Assembly (NCBI GenBank): GCA_024349245.1
Contig: JALDNG010000807.1
Span: 20,772 to 84,771, forward strand
From: Neodontobutis hainanensis
Lineage: Eukaryota > Chordata > Actinopteri > Gobiiformes > Odontobutidae
Reading direction: 5' to 3'
DNA length: 64,000 bases
The notes under the pieces are model-generated. The model saw only the letters and a list, made by a program, of their open reading frames with translations. It did not search any database and had not been told where the DNA came from. Shown piece after piece: positions 1-12,578 of this stretch (its first letter is position 1; each line of letters starts with the position of its first letter). Made by a program: the position numbers and the translations under genes.

Positions 1-1265
1 TCAGTGATCTTGCAGAAGCACATTCCTCTTTTAACAACAGTTTCCAAACAACAACAGCATGATGTCCCTCTGACACCCTCGCACTTAAATGCTGTGCCAG
101 GTAATTGTTTAGTGCAGACAGAGAGACAGTGTTAATCTAGATTTAATTGTGTTGAATGTGAGAGTGGCTGGGTAGATTTAGATGGCCCGGAAGATCAAGT
201 ATGGTGTTATCATTTAAGAATCACTGGCCTAAAATAAAAACTTACCCACATACATCTATCTATGTCTAATGAGAATCTAATTTAATAAGAATCTTTAAAA
301 AATCTCCATATCACAGGAAGCAGCTCTAGGGGCCCACCGACAGTGGGATTCATTCATAGCAATCAATTTTACCACCGGTGAGCTGGGGTTTGACACAGCT
401 GTGTTCTGCTAAAACATGGCTTGCAGATGAATGACACTAACAAAAAAACAAAACAAATACACAGCTCCACAAGCAAGCTTTCTGCATGGATGGACAAATA
501 ACTATTTCCTGTCTTGTCTTTCTATGAGCAAATATAAATGGTATATAGTATAAATGGTGTGCATTTATATAGTGCTTTTTTGAACCCTTCTTGGGCTCCC
601 ACAGCACTTTACTTCATGCTTCCATTCACACACATTCACATCTAGGGCAGACAGAGAGGCAAACATGAGCAATTATATTATACAGGTAACACACTACATC
701 AGTACATTATAGTGCTATGTGTGCTGTACCTTCTCTGGTTTTACTAAGTTTCTAAATTTTCTGGTGTCACTCACATGCAACCTTTTCAGTCCATCTGGGA
801 GACATCAGTCACAGGTGTATGCATAGTTCCTGCTAAGAGATTTCCAGCTCCCGGTCATTTATTACCCACACTCCCTGTTGTCACTCTTGTGTTGTGCTCA
901 ACATCTCTCTTCTCTTTACCTCCCCTATTCTCTTTGGACTGCAGCTTCTCTTCTGTTGCCAACTCCACAATCCTGAGTCCAAACCACAGGTCATCTGTTG
1001 CTCTCATCAGTACCTTTTTAGTTTTTTTGGGGACTTTTTCCATTCTATCTTGGTCCGTTCTAAGAAGCCAAAGCTAGGGTTCAAGATCTCACTCTAGAGT
1101 ATGAAAACAATTTGTGATTGTTTTTTTATTGTATGTATGTATATAACCGTTTGGGAGACAAATATAATACTAGAAGTTCATATAATGATGCTTTAACACT
1201 TTTCTAAAGAAAAAACACACACAACTTACTTTAATCACTATTGTGTTTTAATAAAAATACACATC
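1..1265. other. Gene-free left edge
   Basis: I find no supported coding exon here. The open frames at about 775-1100 on both strands are short, overlap each other and show no family motif. The segment holds a dispersed-repeat fragment at about 548-650 and the short 3' UTR of itpa at its right end. On the minus strand an ATTAAA-type poly(A) signal lies just past the itpa stop codon, near 1250, so the itpa 3' UTR is probably very short. Confidence 0.5.
548..650. repeat. Dispersed fish repeat fragment
   Basis: The segment has a TTTATATAGTGCTTTTT-like start, then an 'agcactttac' motif and a 'cattcacacacattcaca' tail. This string resembles a repeat tail that is common in teleost genomes. I recognise it only by resemblance; the family would need a repeat-library search. 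Confidence 0.3.
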
Positions 1266-2643
1266 TTAAGCATCATGCTTCTTCTTTTTACACCCAGGAG
1301 ACGTATTAAATAATTGGGCAAAGTGCTCAGACATGGCAGCCAGTGCCCTGTAGCGGTGAGAAATTGAATTCTTGACTTCTTTAGGCAGTTCAGCATAACT
1401 GTAGATGAAAACACAAAACAAACAAAATGTAACCTTTGCAAATTAAACAGTAGAGAAAATTCTCATAACCTTCTATAAATGCTTGAATCAGTGACAAAGT
1501 AAGGTGTGCTTGACTCTGAGGACCTCTTGTGGTTGTAGAGTGAATATCAAGGAAAGGCCTTGCTCACGTTTTATCGTATCCATCTGGTTGGAAACATGGA
1601 TCCCATCCAAAGTCTCTGGGACCTCTGGGTTCCACAATGTGCCCCTAACAATAGTATGATATATTATTAAAAGGACAAATAATCGATCATGGAAGTAGCC
1701 AGAAACCGACTCTGACCTCTGTGATTCCTCTGAAGAGCTGCACTTCTTCATCCTTTCCTGGACAGAATGCAAATGTGCACAAAGCCCAAGCAGACTTATC
1801 TTCAAAGCCTGCTAGAAGTTTATACAAACCTAGAAAATATTACACAAAGAGCAGAAATGGGCAACTGGTTCGAAGTCTAAACTGTTACGTGTTGATAATT
1901 GATTAAATTTACCTTCTGGCTTCAACTTATCAAGAAACCATTTACTGGAAGAAAAAAACTATTTGTAATTAACAGTTACTACTATAATTATTATTTTGAA
2001 AAAATTGTGCATGGATAGTGTATTAGACATACATGTAAGGACCTGGCAGTCCCCCCAAAGCCTTAAAGCACAGACAGGTATCCTCCACTATTACAGGTCC
2101 GTCAATCTAAAACAAAACATTTACAGCACATGGTTTAATACAGTTGTGTCTGTTGTGTGGCACACCTGGCTGGTGCTGTAGCAGTATTGTTACTATACCT
2201 GTTGTGCTGCTTCCTTACATTTCTGTATGGAAATCTCATCTGGCTCCCCTTGGTATTCAGGTACTGGACGTAAAAGTAAATGAATGAATGGAAAGAAACA
2301 CCTTTAATTAAATAGGTTAATAGTTTTAAACTTACAGTCTATCTTTTTTGAGATAATTTTGTAGGGGAACCTATCTCCGAGGATCTGAATAACCTGAAAA
2401 ATGTGAACAGCGTAGGATGAGAGAGAAATGCATTAAAATGATTACAATGATTACATGGTGGTTACTGTCTCTAAGTCCCATTCCGTGTAACAAAATCCCA
2501 TGGATGAAGTTCTAAGATCTGAGCATAAAAGCGCTAATCTGATATTACTATAGTGTTTGATTGTATTATTTGGTTATTACCTCTTCGAGTTTCTTTACAT
2601 TTCCAGTCACGAAAACCACAGACCTTCCAGCAGGCACAGCCAT
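1266..2643 (-). CDS. itpa: Inosine triphosphate pyrophosphatase (ITPA)
   Basis: Hydrolyses ITP, dITP and XTP to monophosphates plus pyrophosphate in the cytosol, keeping deaminated purines out of RNA and DNA. Eight minus-strand coding exons join in frame: 2643-2581, 2393-2336, 2263-2199, 2106-2033, 1944-1913, 1829-1717, 1644-1568 and 1398-1266. They total 615 nt, or 204 aa, against about 194 in human. Visible HAM1-family signatures are the N-terminal VVFVTGNVKKLEEV (substrate-binding T-G-N), the acidic EDTCLCF, GGLPGPYIKWFL, the GPRDFGWDPCFQPDG loop, and the C-terminal SHRYRALAAM. The tail ends in a lysine-rich CKKKKHDA. All splice phases agree; the exon 6 donor is GTCAGA, which is weak. The start is the only ATG before the conserved TGN motif. 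It lies head-to-head with mettl13, 369 bp apart. Confidence 0.97.
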
Positions 2644-3012
2644 GATGAAATCTGAAACACACCCGGAAGACTAACGGAGACGGACCAAAACTTCTCCGTA
2701 CCAGGTCTAAAAAAAACAAAACAAGAAGTATAACTTTAACTTTAAGTAAATTATGCACGTTTTTTAAATAGTAAATAATACAATTTTTTAACTATTGTAA
2801 GACGGACATAAAGTAAATAATATATAAATTACAAAACACTCACTGTGAGAGCTCCGCCTACACGAAATCCACCAATCCGTGAGCGGTACTTCCTGAACTC
2901 ATGTCCGGGCATAAGAGCTCAGCGTGAAGCGACATGTGGAAAAGTGACACGGAACGGACTGGCACATTAAAAAAAATATAACTCGGAGCAATAATAACAT
3001 CTGAGTAGCACA
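2644..3012. promoter_or_regulatory. Shared itpa/mettl13 intergenic promoter region
   Basis: Only 369 bp separate the two divergent start codons, so one bidirectional promoter and both 5' UTRs must lie here. An ETS-type 'acttcctg' core is visible near 2887-2894. No TATA box stands out in a sensible position for either gene. The region is inferred from gene geometry and not from a decisive motif. Confidence 0.55.
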
Positions 3013-5949
3013 ATGAGCCTGCTTCCTCGCACCGCAGGAGAGTTCAGCTCTGCGGAGTATTGGGAGAGGTTCTTCAAGAAGCGCGGAGAGAAAGCGTTTG
3101 AGTGGTATGGAGACTACAACAAACTGTGTGGTGTGCTGCACAAATACATCAAACCGCAAGATAAGGTAAACATGATGATTTGTTGACCATAAACCCAAGT
3201 AGGGTAGGTAGATTTTAGTACTAAGCAAATATCTGTTGTGTACATGTTTGTTCATTCTCAGTTAATCAGCCCACTCCTTCATTTTTGTTTTAAATATCTG
3301 TAGTCATTAAATGTTCAACTGTTTTCGGATTTTTCAAGAGCCCGTTTTATTTCAGCAATTGAATTAAATTGCATTGTTGTCATACATTAGGCCTACATAC
3401 TGATCTCAGAATATATTGGTATTTTGATCAGGTTGTGTTGTAATACTGTCTACAGGTGCTCGTGGTTGGTTGTGGTAACTCTGAGCTCAGTGAACAGATG
3501 TACGATGTTGGCTACAAACATCTGATCAATATTGACATCAGCGAGACAGTGATAACCCACATGAATCACCGAAATGCTAAGCGCCGACCAGGTCTGAGCT
3601 TCCATCAGGTGGATGCTACCAAAACACCATATGAGGATGGGAGCTACCAGGCTGCTTTGGACAAAGGCACCCTGGATGCCATGGCGTCTGAAGAAGAGGG
3701 AGCACTGGCCACAAGTATGCTTGCAGAGGTATAATATTTGAACTTAGACTCATACTCATTAGGTAAATTGTCTTTTTTCATAGAGACTATTTCTGTGTCT
3801 GCAGGTGAGCCGTGTGTTAAGTGTTGGAGGGCGATATGTCTGTGTGACACTGGCTCAGGAGAGTGTCATTAAGTTAGCTGTGGAGCACTTTGTTAAGCTG
3901 GGTTGGGCAGTGAGGCTTCACTGTCTGCAGAACAACAGTGAGACTGAGGAAGACTCTTTTGCTTTACCTGTTTTTGTCCTGATCTGCTCCAAGTTTCACA
4001 GCCAATGCCCATGCCTATTCTGGAAATGTGTCTTGGGGAGGAGGTAGCCCCTACTCGGTTTACTCAGGTTTCTGAGTTGTTATCAACTGTGAGAGAGCAA
4101 CAAGCTTACTCAGTCCTGAGGAAGAAGCTTCGCACAAGCACGGAGGCCACATCAAATGTCTCACTCACTCTTTGCCACTTTAAGACAGGCCTTCCCAGAT
4201 ACACTCTTACAGTACAAGATTGTGCCCCAGGTGCCAAGGTGCCCAAAGCAAACCAGTTTGCTATCTTCATTGGTAAGATTCCGTGTAAAATGTTTTTTTT
4301 TTCATTTATTTTGTATTTCACTTACTCTTCTGTATTCTCTCAGTTCCCCAGGGCAGTGAGACATCTTGGCTTTACAGTTCCAGTGAGGGGCAAAGACAGT
4401 TAGCAGCCAGTGCTAATTTCCGTCGCCTGGTTATTGTGGCAATGCACCGAAACCAAAATTATGCAGATATGCAGGCAGTCCAGTCAGAACTGTCACCCAT
4501 GGTAATGGACTTGGCTCCCCCTGGTATGCCCCCTAATCAACAGGTAGATATATTTAATTATCATTTAAAAAAATAAATATAGTCATGTTAAATTATGTTT
4601 GTATTCTAAATAAATTCACATTTTCTGTCTCCATTAAGGTGCCATTTTTGTCAGCCACTGGTGACTTAGGTTGGCGTGAGGTGGTAAGCACAGGGGTCAG
4701 TGAGCTGAGTGGGGAGTATTGTGTGGAGAACGTTAGAGGAGAAGATGGTGAACTGTATCGACGACTAGTGTTTATTTCTAATACTGCTCTCATCCAATCA
4801 GAGAACCGTCTTATCTCACCAAATACAGGTCAGTTCTTTTTTGTACTGTGCTGTAAATATGTATTTTCCATAAGTTGATTTTTAATTTATATCATTATAG
4901 CAAGTCATAAGAAAAAGAGCAAAAAGAAAGTCAAGCCAGCAACTTCTTCAACAGCACCCTCCTCCTCTCTGTCAGTTGACAGTGGCTTTCTCTGCTGTGA
5001 ACACCATAAACTAATGGTTGCTGGTCTTTCCATGCTTGGGGTTAATACACCACAGAAAAAGGGTATGGCAGTAATATACTTAATCATACTGTTTTATGTA
5101 GCAACTGTACTAATTTCTTCTTTGCATCTTAGATGATCTGATGTTAGTGCTTCTGATAGGACTAGGTGGTGGAGGCTTGCCTCAGTTTCTCAGAGACTTT
5201 GTTCCTGGTGTAATTGTTGAAGTTGTTGAACTGGATCCTGCTGTTTTGGAAGTAGCAAAGGAATGGTTTGGATTCAGACCGGATGATCGTTTGACTGTAA
5301 CCATTGGAGATGGCCTTGAACGCATTGCTGCCTTGGAAAAGGAAGGTGAGTAATGAAGCAGAACCAAGTAGAGTTTTGGTATCACCACATAAATAATAGT
5401 GACAAAGTGTTTTTTGCAGGTCATTGTTTGTTTGATGCCATCATGTTTGATGTAGACAATAAGGATAATACAGTTGGTATGAGCTGTCCTCCTGTTTCAT
5501 TTGTTGAGGTCTCAGTTCTGCAGAAAGTCTGCAACCTGCTAACTCCAAGAGGTATGTAAATATAATCAGAGTTATTTAATAATGCATTTTTAAAGAAACT
5601 ATTGCCACTATTAAATCTGTGGAGAAGTTTTTCTTATTTCTTTTCTAATCCTACAGGTGTATTTATTCTGAATCTTGTGTGTCGAGACACACTCCTGAAG
5701 AAAAGCCTGCTGGAGCGCTTGAGGTGTATATTTCCTACCATTATCTCTGGAGATATTGAAGGGGAAGTCAACCAAGTATTGCTGTGTTCTAAAGCAGAAA
5801 AAAAGATACCAGACACCACCCATATCCTGCAGTATCTTTGCCATGCAGGACAAAATCTGCAGGACACACTGGGCTCTGACAAGACTGGCAGCAATCGCAG
5901 TCCACATATAGACATTACAGAGTTGATAAAAGAGATGAAAGTAGTATGA
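3013..5949 (+). CDS. mettl13: eEF1A lysine and N-terminal methyltransferase (METTL13)
   Basis: A dual methyltransferase: its N-terminal domain methylates eEF1A Lys55 and its C-terminal domain methylates the eEF1A N-terminus (family knowledge). Nine exons: 3013-3165, 3456-3728, 3805-4272, 4344-4543, 4639-4828, 4901-5062, 5133-5345, 5420-5551 and 5657-5949. The first SAM site reads VLVVGCGNSELSEQMY from residue 52, followed by DKGTLDAM. The second Rossmann core reads LLIGLGGGGLPQFL (exon 7), followed by VVELDPAVLEVAKEWFGF. Other family blocks are GSETSWLY, FLCCEHHKLMVAGL, DAIMFDVD and FILNLVCRD. The exons sum to 2,084 nt. That is two more than a multiple of three, because the frame changes near 3996-4001 in exon 3 (see findings). 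With those 2 nt discounted the protein is about 693 aa, close to human 699. Either the sequence has an error there or the allele is broken. Identity is certain; integrity is not. Confidence 0.93.
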
Positions 5950-6882
5950 GCATGTGATAAAGTAAAATTATTTAATGAATGTGTCAAATAAGAGTTCATA
6001 GATGTTGCAGGACTAAGTGTTGTATAGTATACTATACAAAATCAAAAGTAAAGACAGTTCTCTGCCTATTTGGTGATTCATATTTGTTATTTCAAGATGT
6101 CATGCATTAGTAGTGGCACTTTGTGTTTAGTTTCTCTTTCATTTTCTTAGCGTTTCTACTGGAGTGGATAGTGCTTATCCTTCATTGCCAAAGAATGCTG
6201 CAGTGTTATTTACAGTAGATGAAATGTACTCACTGGTTTTAGTTGCAGTGTTTATAGGACTCGACTGCAGGGGAGCCCTACCCTTACTAGACGTGTGCCA
6301 TTTTAAATAGCTTTCAGTTACAGGAGTGACTGCTTGCATGTGTTATACAAGGTACATTTGTAATTGGGTAATAACTTTGTCTATCTTCAGGAAAGGAAAG
6401 GGAGACTACCCACCCTGAGTTGATAGTCGTTAGTGCGCATGCGCAGTAGCATTCATTCCGTTAGCTGTCAATGTAGTTTATTTTTGTTCGTAGATAAAAC
6501 TTAGTAAATACAGCCGCCAAAACAAAAGTTTAAAGTTTGAAGCAACTTATTACTACGAAAGTCTGAACACATCAACAATGCGTACAGTGAGCTCTTCTCC
6601 TGGACTTGTTATCTGCGAGTGAATACTTGAGACACTCGGGAAAACCGCGTTCAGATTTACACCTTTAGCTACTCATTTAGGTGACGAAGTCTTTTGGGCG
6701 TAAAGTCGGTACTACGAGGACTTCCAAGTGACTTACATAGAGTTTCTTGGCTTCTGTTCTCCAAAGCACGATACTAAGCAGTTCGCAACGTGCTGTAAGT
6801 ATGTTAGCTATGGTTACGTGGTCCATTAAGTTAGTGTCTAAGTAGAAGGGCTGAAACCGCCCGCGCAGGTATCCGTGTTGCG
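5950..6882. other. mettl13-dnm3 intergenic region
   Basis: No coding exon is seen. The left part is the mettl13 3' UTR, in which I found no canonical AATAAA. The right part is GC-richer, carries an NRF1-type site at 6434-6445, and must contain the dnm3 promoter and 5' UTR. Confidence 0.5.
6434..6445. promoter_or_regulatory. NRF1-type palindromic site upstream of dnm3
   Basis: The 12-mer TGCGCATGCGCA is a perfect palindrome and matches the NRF1 consensus. It lies about 440 bp upstream of the dnm3 start codon in a CpG-containing stretch, typical of TATA-less vertebrate promoters. Function is inferred from the motif only. Confidence 0.5.
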
Positions 6883-9800
6883 ATGGGCAACCGCGGGATG
6901 GAGGAGCTCATCCCGCTGGTCAACCGCCTTCAACATGCCCTGAGCTCAGTGGGCAGTGCGGGGAAGGACTACAGCCTTCATTTGCCGCAGATAGCTGTGG
7001 TGGGAGCCCAGAGTGCAGGGAAAAGCTCGGTCTTGGAAAACTTTGTCGGCAGGTAAGCTACAGTGAGGCTAAAATGTGCATGGCCAAGTAATAAACAGCA
7101 GTAACAAATATTAGAGAGGTAGTTAGTATATAGATCTACACTTTTTTATAGACGCCAACAAGGGGTCTAAGTGTCTTTTAATAACAGGGTGATGTCATAT
7201 GACAGAACACAGAACAGTGGATAGTATTATGCAATGACAACATGCATCTATTACAATGTTTAATTTACTGAAATATAAAAAAATATTGTAGGCTGTTTAT
7301 TACTTTTGGGCAGGTTCACATTAATACATTCTTTATGATCTATTAAATAAATTACAGACAACTTTCAAATCAGTGACTCCCTCTATCATGAAACGCAATA
7401 GTTGCTACCCAGTTCCACAAAATAGGCTTCAGGTTTTGAGTACTGGCTGCCAGTGATGACAGGGTCTGTATGACAGTACCCAGGGGCCAGGGGCCAGGGC
7501 AGTGCTAATCTCAATAACCTGCTGACAGCAGGCACTGCGTGAACTAAAATGTGCTCAAGGTCATTCACTCAAAGAAATCTTCTCTATGTATTGCTGTAAC
7601 TTAACAGGGTGTAAAAGTTATTTAGTTATTGTATTGTTTGCATTTTTAAGTTTAAATATTTCTGTGGTTAAATATTAAAAGACAATAGTGTTGTATGTCT
7701 TTGGTGCCTCATAGCACTTCCATCCTGTTAGAAAGGAATGCTGGTGAATAAGGCAGTAGTTTCTTCTATCTTTTCTGAGAAGCAAGGCCTTCAGGCAAAG
7801 GCTATTATTTTCAACATTTGAACTGGGTTCTGTTGTGTGTAGTTTATTATCCTGCTTATGGTTAATATGTCAGTTTCTTGAACAGAAGCAGGATACACTT
7901 GAACAAACATCCTGAATCTTTTTTTAACATTAAAAAGGAAGGTCTGTTTCTCCAGAGGTCATTTAACCTTTACCCCTTGTGTGTAATGTGTCTGTGGTAA
8001 ACAATAATATATGTCTGACAGTGGTCATAAAAAAAAAACAAAATAAATCCACTAAAATCCAATATCTACCTTTTGGTCAGTACAGAGGCAATTTAAGTAC
8101 AATAAAATGTAAAGCCTTCAAGATGGAGTGGGTTCCAAGCCATTCTCTTTATTGCACTGCAAATATAATTTTTGTTTATAAATTTACTTCAGTGGCAGTG
8201 GCATCCTCCTTGTTTTCCAGAGACTTTCTTCCAAGAGGCTCAGGAATTGTCACTCGAAGACCTTTAATTTTACAGCTGCTTAACTCTGAAACAGGTTTGT
8301 TACATTTTTAATCTACCACAGAAAGCAGCCACCAGATGGCAGCATATTATACATAAACTTGATCTTGGATCCTGTGTTCATCTAACCTGGAGATTAATTA
8401 GTTTGTAATGGTGGCCTTTTGGCATAGAATATAAATACATAAATGGTATTAGGACTGTAGCATGGATGTAATGTTTTTTTTGTTTCTTTCATTTGGCTTT
8501 TGTAGAGTATGGTCAATTTTTACATTGTAAAGGGAAGACATTTACTGATTTTGATGAGATCCGAGAAGAGATTGAAGCAGAAACACAACGAATTACTTTG
8601 ACCAGTAAGGGCGTCTCCCCTGTCCCTATTAACCTACAGATTCACTCACCACATGGTAAGTGCCCACTGGAATGTAGAGTCAAATTTTTATTTGTATTGT
8701 TCATGTCTTATTATTTTCCGTGTCTGTTTTTTGCAGTGCTTGATTTAACCCTTGTGGATTTGCCTGGTATCACAAAGGTGCCTGTGGGTGACCAGCCCGC
8801 AGATATAGAATACCAGGTACGAGACATGATCATGCAGTATATCTCCAAGGAGAATTGTCTCATTCTGGCTGTTACCCCAGCCAATATGGACCTTGCCAAT
8901 TCTGACGCACTCAAACTGGCGAAAGATGTTGATCCACAGGGTAGGCCTATTATGTATTTGAATATCATTAAGCATTTTAAGCACATGTTGATTATTTTGC
9001 TCATTTTGAAATATATACTATATATAAATTCACTTTTATTGTTCCTATTTCTGTTGTATTTTTGTTTAAGGCCAACGCACAATAGGAGTAATCACTAAGT
9101 TAGACCTCATGGACAAAGGAACAGATGCACGGAAAATCTTGGAAAACAAGCTGCTTCCTTTATGTCGAGGTGGGCAAAGGCTGTTTGTGTTCATCTACCG
9201 TATCTTACTTTTTCACTCCCTTCTTGATCAGGGAATGCACACTAAGTATTTTATGCACAATTGTCATGATACACTGTGTATTAGAAAGAAAAAGAGCAAG
9301 AATGATGACAGTCATCCTTTCTACTTGTCTGTCCATTTTGTAGATTGTTGTGTGCAGAGGAAGAGAGCGCACAACAGTGTATAGGCTTAGTTAAGTCCCA
9401 CCAGGTGTTTCTTCACAGTGCTAATGCATTAGCCATGGAAACCCACTGAAATAACTTAGGCTAGAGCCGAACCATGAGATATGCAGCCTAGTGCTATTAC
9501 ATACATGTAGCTGTACTAAACTGAGATTAGACTTACTTTATCCAAATGTTCTGCTGTGTCAAACACACATTTTCAACTAAGACGTAATGGATCAAATGAG
9601 GACCAGGGACCTGTGTATCTAAGGACATGCCAGAAAACATAAGCTGAAACTGACATAAAATAACCAAAGTATTTTCTAGATTTTAAATATTTGTATATAT
9701 TTTTTCTTTTGCTCATTGTCTCTTACACCAGGCACATGTCTTTACTTCCCTTTTTGTTTCTTTCTTTTTAGGTTACGTAGGGTTGGTGAACCGCAGTCAA

Positions 9801-12498
9801 AAGGACATTGATGGGAAAAAGGATATTAAAGCTGCTTTGCTTGCAGAGAAGGACTTTTTCCGGTCTCATCCTGCTTATAGTCACATTGCTGAAAGAATGG
9901 GCACACCTTATTTGCAAAAAATGCTCAATCAGGTTAACTCACTTTACACTTTATAGTTCGGTAAATAAAGGGAATTGTCTTTATATTTATAATAGTTTGT
10001 ATGTTTTTTGTTTTATTTTGTTTTGTTTTTTTGGCAGCAACTGACAAATCATATACGAGAGACACTGCCAGTCTTCCGCAGTAATTTACAAAGCCAGCTT
10101 TTGGCTTTGAACAGAGAGGCAGAGGAGTACAAAAAATATGGCCCTGATGACTCTACACGGAGGACCAAGACACTACTACAGTTAGTCAGTCTGTGTTTAT
10201 GTGTATGTCCTTCAATTTTTTCCTGTATAAAATATTTTTCTTCAGGTTAGTTCAACGATTGTCTGTTGACTTTGAGAAGCTCATTGAGGGTTCAGGTGAT
10301 AAAGTAGACACAGTTCATCTGTCAGGAGGGGCCAGGATTAACAGAATCTTCCATGAGCACTTCCCTTATGAACTGCTCAAGGTGTGTATTGATTTATTTA
10401 ATTATTTGTATTGTTGCATCTCATTAATCTTAGTCAAAGGCCGATCTACTCATGTTCTTACCTCTTTGTAGTTGGAGTCTGATAAGAGGGATCTTCGTCA
10501 GGAGATCACGTACGCTATCAGAAATATCCATGGGGTCAGGACTGGTCTGTTTACTCCTGACCTGGCCTTTGAAGCCATGGTGAAAAAACAGATCTCGAGA
10601 CTGAATGAACCGTGTATGAAACTTGTTGATATGGTCAGTCAAGAGCTTATCACCACTGTATGCCAGTGCATCAATAAGGTAGAATCTAAATTCGAGATTA
10701 GATTTTTTTCTACAAATTATCAGTTTCAAATTTTTTTATTTATTTTTTTATTGAAACTTAAGTTTAAAACTTGCCTACTTTGTTTTTTTTTTTTTTGTAC
10801 AGCTACGTTTCTTTCCCAAACTGCGAGATGAGACAGAAAGATTTTTAAATACAGAAATACGAGAACAAGAAAGTAAATGCAGAGATCAGGTTATACTCCT
10901 TTCTTACAACATCAGATTTAAATCTTAATAAAAGTGAAGTTTTTGATGTCTTGCCCTTTTTGGTCTAATATTTAGATCTTGCTGCTCATTGAAATTCAAC
11001 TTGCCTACATTAATACCAAACATGAAGATTTTATTGGTTTTACTAGGTGAGTGACCGTATCTCCAAACTTCAAATAAGTAAAGTTTATTAAACCAAGCAG
11101 TTCTACTAAATTACCCTTTCTTCCCTAGTGCCCAACAGCTGATCAACCAAAGCAATAAGAAAAGTGCCAAGTTTGTTTGGAAGCCAGGTGAGACTCAGAG
11201 TAGCACCACTATATGTTATTTCAGTTTAGCCTGCGGTGGTATTTTAGGCTTTTATGATTTAACATAACACAGTGATAAACTAAACCCGATCGGTTTAGAG
11301 ACTGGATCAATAAACCTAAAGTCATGATTATTATTATTAATGTGCATAAATATGTATGTTGTAACTCAGTTGTAATCTGCTCCCTCATCTCCTGCTTTTC
11401 TCCAGGGAGTGACTCCTCTCTCAAGTCTAATAGTAGGAGAACAATCTCTTTAAGTCTACTGACTTAGTTCCACTTCTGCTGAACATGTGTGTGCAAGATT
11501 CAAGCTAAAGGGCTGTGGGTTGGCCTGCTAATAATCACAGCAAACATGTGCATTGGCTATAGCTGAATTAATCACTTTTTTCTTTCTGCACTGACCCACT
11601 CATAGTTTGGGTATCAAATACCTTTTAGCCTCTATTTACCTGATTTTCTTTCTCTACAGAGTTCCTGCTTTTCTTGCCTACTGTATATGTTCTTAAATGT
11701 TCTTGTTTGCAGGAAGTGTCACTTCTATATCTTCTAGTTTAATCTTCTTGTAGTTTTACAGAATCTTTGTTTCTTTCTCAGTGTTAGCTACTCCATTCTC
11801 TCTGCTTTTTATACATGTATTCTCTAATAGTTTACTCTTTTGTTATACTGTATGTTAGCTATTATTTTGTATTCCAATGTGTTGTTTTCACCATTATTGA
11901 GTTGATCCTGTAAACTAGCCATTAACTTGACTTTCTTACTCTTGACTGCTGTACAGGTCATACGCAAAGGGTGGCTAACTATAAACAATATTGGCATCAT
12001 GAAAGGTGGTGCCAAGGAATACTGGTTTGTGCTCACTGCGGAGAGCCTTTCCTGGTTCAAGGATAATGAGGTAAGGAGTTCAAATTCATTTAGCTCCCTT
12101 TTCTTCATACTTAAAAATATCAACACAAACACAAACTGTTGTTGAGAGGTACAAAAGGGAAATCACAGAGTGCACTCATGGAATAGTACTTTTATTTTTA
12201 TTTATCACATAGTCTGTACCATTTTAAACTGCAGGTTCATTTGTAAACAATGACATGACTAAATGTACAGTTAAAAATACATGACTTTTGTTAATGGGAG
12301 AGTGGTTCCTAGTTGTAGTCTGATGTCAGTGGGGCTGCCATCTGTCTGCCTGTCTGTGCCTGCTGTACAGGAGCAGAAGGTCTGCACAGCAAGTGTAGAC
12401 AGGCAGACACACCACAACAGTCTTCCAGTCACAGTTGACGTCATGGGAATAGCACTGTACGGGAAGTGACATCACAGAAACAAAGCACATGACTAACC

Positions 12499-12578
<80 letters not shown>

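Noticed and set aside
3993..4001. GT...AG pair (gtttcacag) at the mettl13 frame break
   Set aside because: Nine bases, too short to splice, and its removal would not change the frame.
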